A stretch of 10,110 bases of DNA, taken from the NCBI GenBank assembly GCA_011620705.1, contig WOYR01000056.1, positions 1-10,110 on the forward strand, read 5' to 3'. This document shows positions 7,538 to 10,110 of this stretch, one piece after another. A program made the translations under genes and the position numbers. The notes under the pieces were generated by a model. That model was not told where the DNA came from. It did not search any database and saw nothing but the letters and a program-made list of their open reading frames with translations. The stretch is from Microbacteriaceae bacterium (lineage in GTDB: Bacteria > Actinomycetota > Actinomycetes > Actinomycetales > Microbacteriaceae). Each line of letters starts with the position of its first letter. The first letter of the stretch is position 1.

Positions 7538-7567
7538 AAGGTAGCGGAGCGTCCATGGCGCGTGCAA
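7538..7567 (-). promoter_or_regulatory. Candidate promoter of the DUF4870 gene
   Basis: On the minus strand TTGCAC (7562-7567) and TACCTT (7538-7543) are spaced by 18 bases, matching a SigA-type -35/-10 pair. The transcript would start near 7531 and carry a leader of roughly 95 bases before the ATG at 7437. A second, weaker -10 possibility is TAGCGT at 7522-7527, which lacks a -35. Confidence 0.4.
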
Positions 7568-7591
7568 CGGCCGGGTAACGGTGTGTCGCGC

Positions 7592-7597
7592 TACTAT
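7592..7597 (+). promoter_or_regulatory. -10 element of the hrcA-dnaJ promoter
   Basis: TACTAT fits TANNNT and its last base is shared with the first base of the CIRCE operator. The expected start is near 7604, inside the operator, so bound HrcA would block initiation. No good -35 hexamer is seen 16-18 bases upstream. Confidence 0.55.
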
Positions 7598-7623
7598 TGG
7601 CAGTCGGGCAAGGTGAGTGCTAA
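7597..7623. promoter_or_regulatory. CIRCE operator (HrcA-binding inverted repeat) with a degenerate left arm
   Basis: TTGGCAGTC (7597-7605), a nine-base spacer, then GAGTGCTAA (7615-7623). The CIRCE consensus is TTAGCACTC-N9-GAGTGCTAA: the right arm is perfect and the left arm differs at two positions, with exact spacing. It overlaps the end of the -10 and the predicted transcription start and lies 41 bases before the hrcA ATG. This is the standard arrangement for HrcA autoregulation, with repression released on heat shock when HrcA loses activity. Confidence 0.85.
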
Positions 7624-7647
7624 GGCTCAACCGTCGGGCTCGAATCA

Positions 7648-7657
7648 GGGAAGGCGG
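7648..7657 (+). promoter_or_regulatory. Ribosome-binding site deciding the hrcA start
   Basis: The purine-rich GGGAAGGCGG lies seven to ten bases before the ATG at 7665. It favours that start over an in-frame GTG at 7617, which sits inside the CIRCE arm, has no ribosome-binding site and precedes the conserved sequence. Confidence 0.7.
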
Positions 7658-7664
7658 TGCTCCC

Positions 7665-8726
7665 ATGGTCTCGGATCGTGGTCTCGAGGTGCTCCGCGTC
7701 ATCGTGCAGGACTATGTCGCCTCCCGCGAGCCGGTCGGTTCCAAGACGATCGTCGACCGGCACTCGTTCGGCGTCTCCGCCGCGACCATCCGCAATGACA
7801 TGGCGCAGCTCGAAGAGGAGGAGCTGATCGCGGCTCCGCACACCTCGTCCGGCCGCGTCCCCACCGACAAGGGCTACCGCGTCTTCGTCGATCGACTCAC
7901 CGAGGTGCGTCCGCTCACCCCGGCGCAACGCCAGGCGATCGAGACCTTCCTCGGCCAGGCGGTCGACCTGGACGACGTGCTCTCGCGCACCACGCGCCTT
8001 CTCTCCCAGCTGACCAACCAGGTCGCGCTCGCGCAGTACCCCTCGTTCGGCAGCGCACGGATCCGCCACATCGAGCTGGTCGCGCTCGGGCCATCCCGGC
8101 TGATGACGGTGCTGATCACCGACACCGGCCGCGTCGACCAGCGGCTGCTCGAGCTGCAGGGCGGGCACTCCGCAGAGGCTGCGCTCGGGCCTGACTTCCT
8201 GGGAGAACTGCGCAGGCGGCTCAATGCCGAACTGGGCGGCAAGGCGCTCGCGGATGCCGGCGAGCTGCTGCGCTCCTTTGCGGCGGCATTCCCGCCCGAC
8301 CGCGCCGTCGTGGTGGCCGCCGTCGCGGGCTGCCTGGCGGAGCAGATCACCGCGAACCGGCAGGACCGCCTGGTCATGGCGGGCGCGGCCAACCTGGCGC
8401 GCACCGAGGGCGATTTCAGCGGGAGCATCTACCCGGTGCTGGAGGCGATCGAGGAGCAGGTGATCCTGATCAAGCTCTTCAGCGAGATGGAGATCGACGC
8501 CGATGGCGTGACCGTCAGCATCGGGCACGAGAACCAGGGCTTCGGGCCGGGCGCGCAGGGACTCAGCGAGACGAGCGTTCTCGCCTCTGGTTACACGGCA
8601 TCCGGGGGGAGCGTCGCCCGGCTGGGCGTGCTCGGCCCGACCCGGATGGACTATTCGAACAACATGGCAGCCGTGCGGGCCGTCGCCCGCTACCTGACGC
8701 GGCTGCTCTCCGACGACAATGCATGA
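7665..8726 (+). CDS. hrcA: Heat-inducible transcription repressor HrcA
   Basis: HrcA is a dimeric repressor that binds CIRCE operators of chaperone genes; its own folding depends on GroEL, which makes it a heat-shock sensor. The 353-residue product (family usually about 340) starts with a winged-helix domain: SREPVGSKTI (20-29), the recognition-helix region SAATIRNDMAQLEEEEL (38-54) and the wing PHTSSGRVPTDKGYR (58-72). A GAF-like central region and the conserved C-terminal LGPTRMDY (323-330) follow. A CIRCE element directly upstream supports autoregulation. In actinobacteria HrcA typically also controls groES-groEL, which are not in this window. dnaJ follows after 12 bases in the same operon, and the hrcA stop codon overlaps the dnaJ ribosome-binding site. 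Confidence 0.97.
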   Translation: MVSDRGLEVLRVIVQDYVASREPVGSKTIVDRHSFGVSAATIRNDMAQLEEEELIAAPHTSSGRVPTDKGYRVFVDRLTEVRPLTPAQRQAIETFLGQAVDLDDVLSRTTRLLSQLTNQVALAQYPSFGSARIRHIELVALGPSRLMTVLITDTGRVDQRLLELQGGHSAEAALGPDFLGELRRRLNAELGGKALADAGELLRSFAAAFPPDRAVVVAAVAGCLAEQITANRQDRLVMAGAANLARTEGDFSGSIYPVLEAIEEQVILIKLFSEMEIDADGVTVSIGHENQGFGPGAQGLSETSVLASGYTASGGSVARLGVLGPTRMDYSNNMAAVRAVARYLTRLLSDDNA

Positions 8727-8738
8727 GGAACTGTAAGA

Positions 8739-9845
8739 GTGGCTGACCACTACGAGGTTCTCGGGGTCGATCGCGCCGCGACGCCCGAGGAGATCAAGAA
8801 GGCGTACCGCAGGCTGGCCCGCGAACTGCATCCCGACGTGAACCCCAGCGAGGATGCCGCCGAGCGCTTCAAGCTGGTGACGCACGCCTACGACGTGCTC
8901 AGCGATCCGGATCAGCGCGAGCGCTACGACCTCGGGCCGCAGGCCGGCTTCGGGGGAGGAGGAGGCGGATTCGGGTTCGGCGACATCTTCGAGAGCTTCT
9001 TCGGCGCGGCACAGGGCCGCACGAGTGGGCCGCGCTCCCGTCGCGAACGCGGCCAGGATGCGCTGCTGCGCATCGAGGTCGACCTCGACGAGGTCGTCTT
9101 CGGCACCAAGCGCGATGTGGAGGTCGACACCGCGATCCTCTGCGCGACCTGCAACGGCTCGTGCTGCGCGCCCGGAACTTCGCCGGTCACCTGCGACATC
9201 TGCCGCGGGACCGGATCCATCCAGCGCTCGGTGCGCTCGCTGCTGGGCAATGTCATGACCTCGAGCCCGTGCGGCACCTGCCGCGGCTACGGCACCGTCA
9301 TCCCGAACCCGTGCCCGACGTGCGCCGGCCAGGGGCGCGTGCGCGCCAAGCGCACGGTCACAGTCGACGTGCCATCCGGCGTGGACACCGGGATGCGCCT
9401 GCACCTGCCCGGCGAGGGCGAGGCCGGCCCGGCCGGCGGGCCGAACGGCGACCTCTACCTGGAGGTCAAGGTCAGGCACCACGACGTGTTCAGCCGCAAT
9501 GGCGACGACCTGCTCGCCACGCTCGAGGTGCAGATGACGGATGCCATCCTGGGCACGACCGCGACCCTGGCCGCCCTCGACGGTGAGGTCGCGATCGAGC
9601 TCAAGCCCGGGGTGCAGAGCGCCGACATCGTCACCGTCAAGGACCGCGGGATCACCCGCCTCCGCGGCGGTGGGCGCGGGGACCTGAAGATCGGCATCCA
9701 GGTGGTGACCCCTGTGCGGCTCAACAGCAAGGAGCAGCAGCTCATCAAGCAGTTCTCCGAGAGCCGCCGGCCCGTTCCGCCGGAGTTCGCGACCTTCCAG
9801 CAGGGCCTGTTCGCCAAGCTGCGCGACCGCTTCCTCGGGATCTGA
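8739..9845 (+). CDS. dnaJ: Molecular chaperone DnaJ (DnaJ2 type, hrcA-linked)
   Basis: DnaJ is the Hsp40 cochaperone that delivers substrates to DnaK and stimulates its ATPase. The 368 residues show the full type I layout: J domain with HPD at 31-33, Gly/Phe linker (about 66-90, including a run of six Gly), zinc domain with Cys pairs 135/138, 152/155, 178/181 and 192/195, then the two beta-sandwich substrate domains and the dimerisation tail. Actinobacteria usually have a DnaJ1 with dnaK-grpE and a DnaJ2 with hrcA; this is the latter by position. Start: GTG at 8739, eight bases after GAGGAA (8725-8730). Oddity: the first zinc repeat reads CATCNGSC instead of CxxCxGxG, giving an extra Cys142-Cys143 pair. 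HrcA/CIRCE control is inferred from the operon. Confidence 0.97.
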   Translation: MADHYEVLGVDRAATPEEIKKAYRRLARELHPDVNPSEDAAERFKLVTHAYDVLSDPDQRERYDLGPQAGFGGGGGGFGFGDIFESFFGAAQGRTSGPRSRRERGQDALLRIEVDLDEVVFGTKRDVEVDTAILCATCNGSCCAPGTSPVTCDICRGTGSIQRSVRSLLGNVMTSSPCGTCRGYGTVIPNPCPTCAGQGRVRAKRTVTVDVPSGVDTGMRLHLPGEGEAGPAGGPNGDLYLEVKVRHHDVFSRNGDDLLATLEVQMTDAILGTTATLAALDGEVAIELKPGVQSADIVTVKDRGITRLRGGGRGDLKIGIQVVTPVRLNSKEQQLIKQFSESRRPVPPEFATFQQGLFAKLRDRFLGI

Positions 9846-9886
9846 GCGCGCCGCGCCCGCGCCCGCTGCGCGCCGCCTGCCTCGCA

Positions 9887-9954
9887 TTCGGGAGGATGAC
9901 ACGCCGTGCGCAGCCGGAGAACGCGGCCCGGCGACGGCGTGCCATCCTCCCGAA
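9887..9954. repeat. Long inverted repeat between dnaJ and rsmE
   Basis: Left arm 9887-9907 (begins TTCGGGAGGATG) and right arm 9934-9954 (ends CATCCTCCCGAA) are reverse complements at 20 of 21 positions, with one A-C mismatch (9899/9942). The loop is 26 bases and very GC-rich. Transcribed, it would form a very stable hairpin that ends nine bases before the rsmE ribosome-binding site (AGAGG, 9964-9968). No T-run follows. It could be a terminator of the hrcA-dnaJ transcript, an RNA-processing element, or a copy of a dispersed palindromic repeat. The remainder of the 131-base gap is simple G/C-rich sequence without a gene. Confidence 0.8.
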
Positions 9955-9976
9955 GAGACGGTGAGAGGCTGAAGCC

Positions 9977-10110
9977 ATGGCATCGCTGTACCTGAATCCC
10001 GAGCTGGAGCCGGCGGATGCCGAACTCGGCGCCCGGGTCAGCCTGAGCGGCGAGGAGGCGCGGCACGCCGTGACGGTCGCCCGCGTGCGACTCGGGGAGC
10101 GGATCGCCAT
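9977..10110 (+). CDS. rsmE: 16S rRNA (uracil-1498-N3)-methyltransferase RsmE, N-terminal part
   Basis: Only the first 44 complete codons are in the window; the gene continues to the right. RsmE methylates N3 of U1498 in 16S rRNA with SAM, in the 30S subunit. The visible part matches the N-terminal PUA-like RNA-binding domain: MASLYLNPEL at the start, then LSGEEARHAVTVARVRLGER, which is the typical 'H-HAV-VLR-R-G' block. Start: ATG at 9977, eight bases after AGAGG (9964-9968). Position after hrcA-dnaJ agrees with the usual actinobacterial order. The catalytic SPOUT domain is outside the window, so integrity cannot be judged. Confidence 0.9.
   Translation, partial: MASLYLNPELEPADAELGARVSLSGEEARHAVTVARVRLGERIA

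Noticed and set aside
7520..7554. Seven-base inverted repeat GGACGCT ... AGCGTCC between DUF4870 and hrcA
   Set aside because: Short arms 21 bases apart are likely by chance in GC-rich sequence; no family operator matches.
7617..7664. In-frame GTG extension of hrcA
   Set aside because: The GTG lies inside the CIRCE arm, lacks a ribosome-binding site, and the added 16 residues are not part of the HrcA family.
7620..9983. A 787-codon minus-strand open frame opposite hrcA and dnaJ
   Set aside because: It is the antisense shadow of two confidently identified genes and has no recognisable motif; the same holds for the long minus-strand frames at 2072-3262 and 5193-7034.

Overview
This window is a housekeeping stretch of a high-GC actinobacterial chromosome (roughly two thirds to 70% GC by eye). 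The strong third-position G/C bias, the leaderless-looking promoters and the gene order lepA ... hemW ... hrcA-dnaJ-rsmE point to Actinomycetota. Microbacteriaceae (a Microbacterium-like genome) is my best guess, made from the style of the proteins and not from any search.

Left end (1-264): non-coding. A well-spaced minus-strand promoter at 18-46 implies a gene starting to the left of the window; rpsT is my guess because it often lies beside lepA. An unusual set of three repeat arms (155-220) precedes lepA. lepA (265-2124) encodes elongation factor 4. It is followed by a GalT-like HIT-superfamily protein of unknown substrate (2153-3169), a DUF1990 protein (3225-3881) and a large DmdC-type acyl-CoA dehydrogenase (3938-5731). 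Each of these last three genes has a TANNNT -10 element 6 or 8 bases before its start codon, so each may be expressed from its own leaderless transcript. hemW (5736-6962) follows the dehydrogenase by four bases and is probably translationally coupled to it.

Middle: hemW converges on a small DUF4870 membrane protein gene (7063-7437, minus strand), with a GC-rich hairpin terminator between them. The 227-base divergent region (7438-7664) carries a candidate promoter for DUF4870 and, toward the right, a -10 element overlapped by a CIRCE operator with a degenerate left arm. This controls hrcA (7665-8726), the heat-shock repressor, and dnaJ (8739-9845), its co-transcribed DnaJ2-type chaperone. HrcA therefore probably represses its own operon.

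Right end: a 131-base gap holds a long inverted repeat (two 21-base arms, one mismatch). The window then ends inside rsmE, the 16S rRNA m3U1498 methyltransferase.

Functionally the region covers translation (LepA, RsmE), protein folding and heat shock (HrcA, DnaJ) and heme metabolism (HemW). The GalT-like, DUF1990, dehydrogenase and DUF4870 genes look like lineage-specific additions to this backbone. I see no mobile element, CRISPR array, phage or defence system. The least explained parts are the GalT-like protein, the two intergenic repeat structures and a strong context-dependent sequence bias (GGATGC in place of GGACGC).
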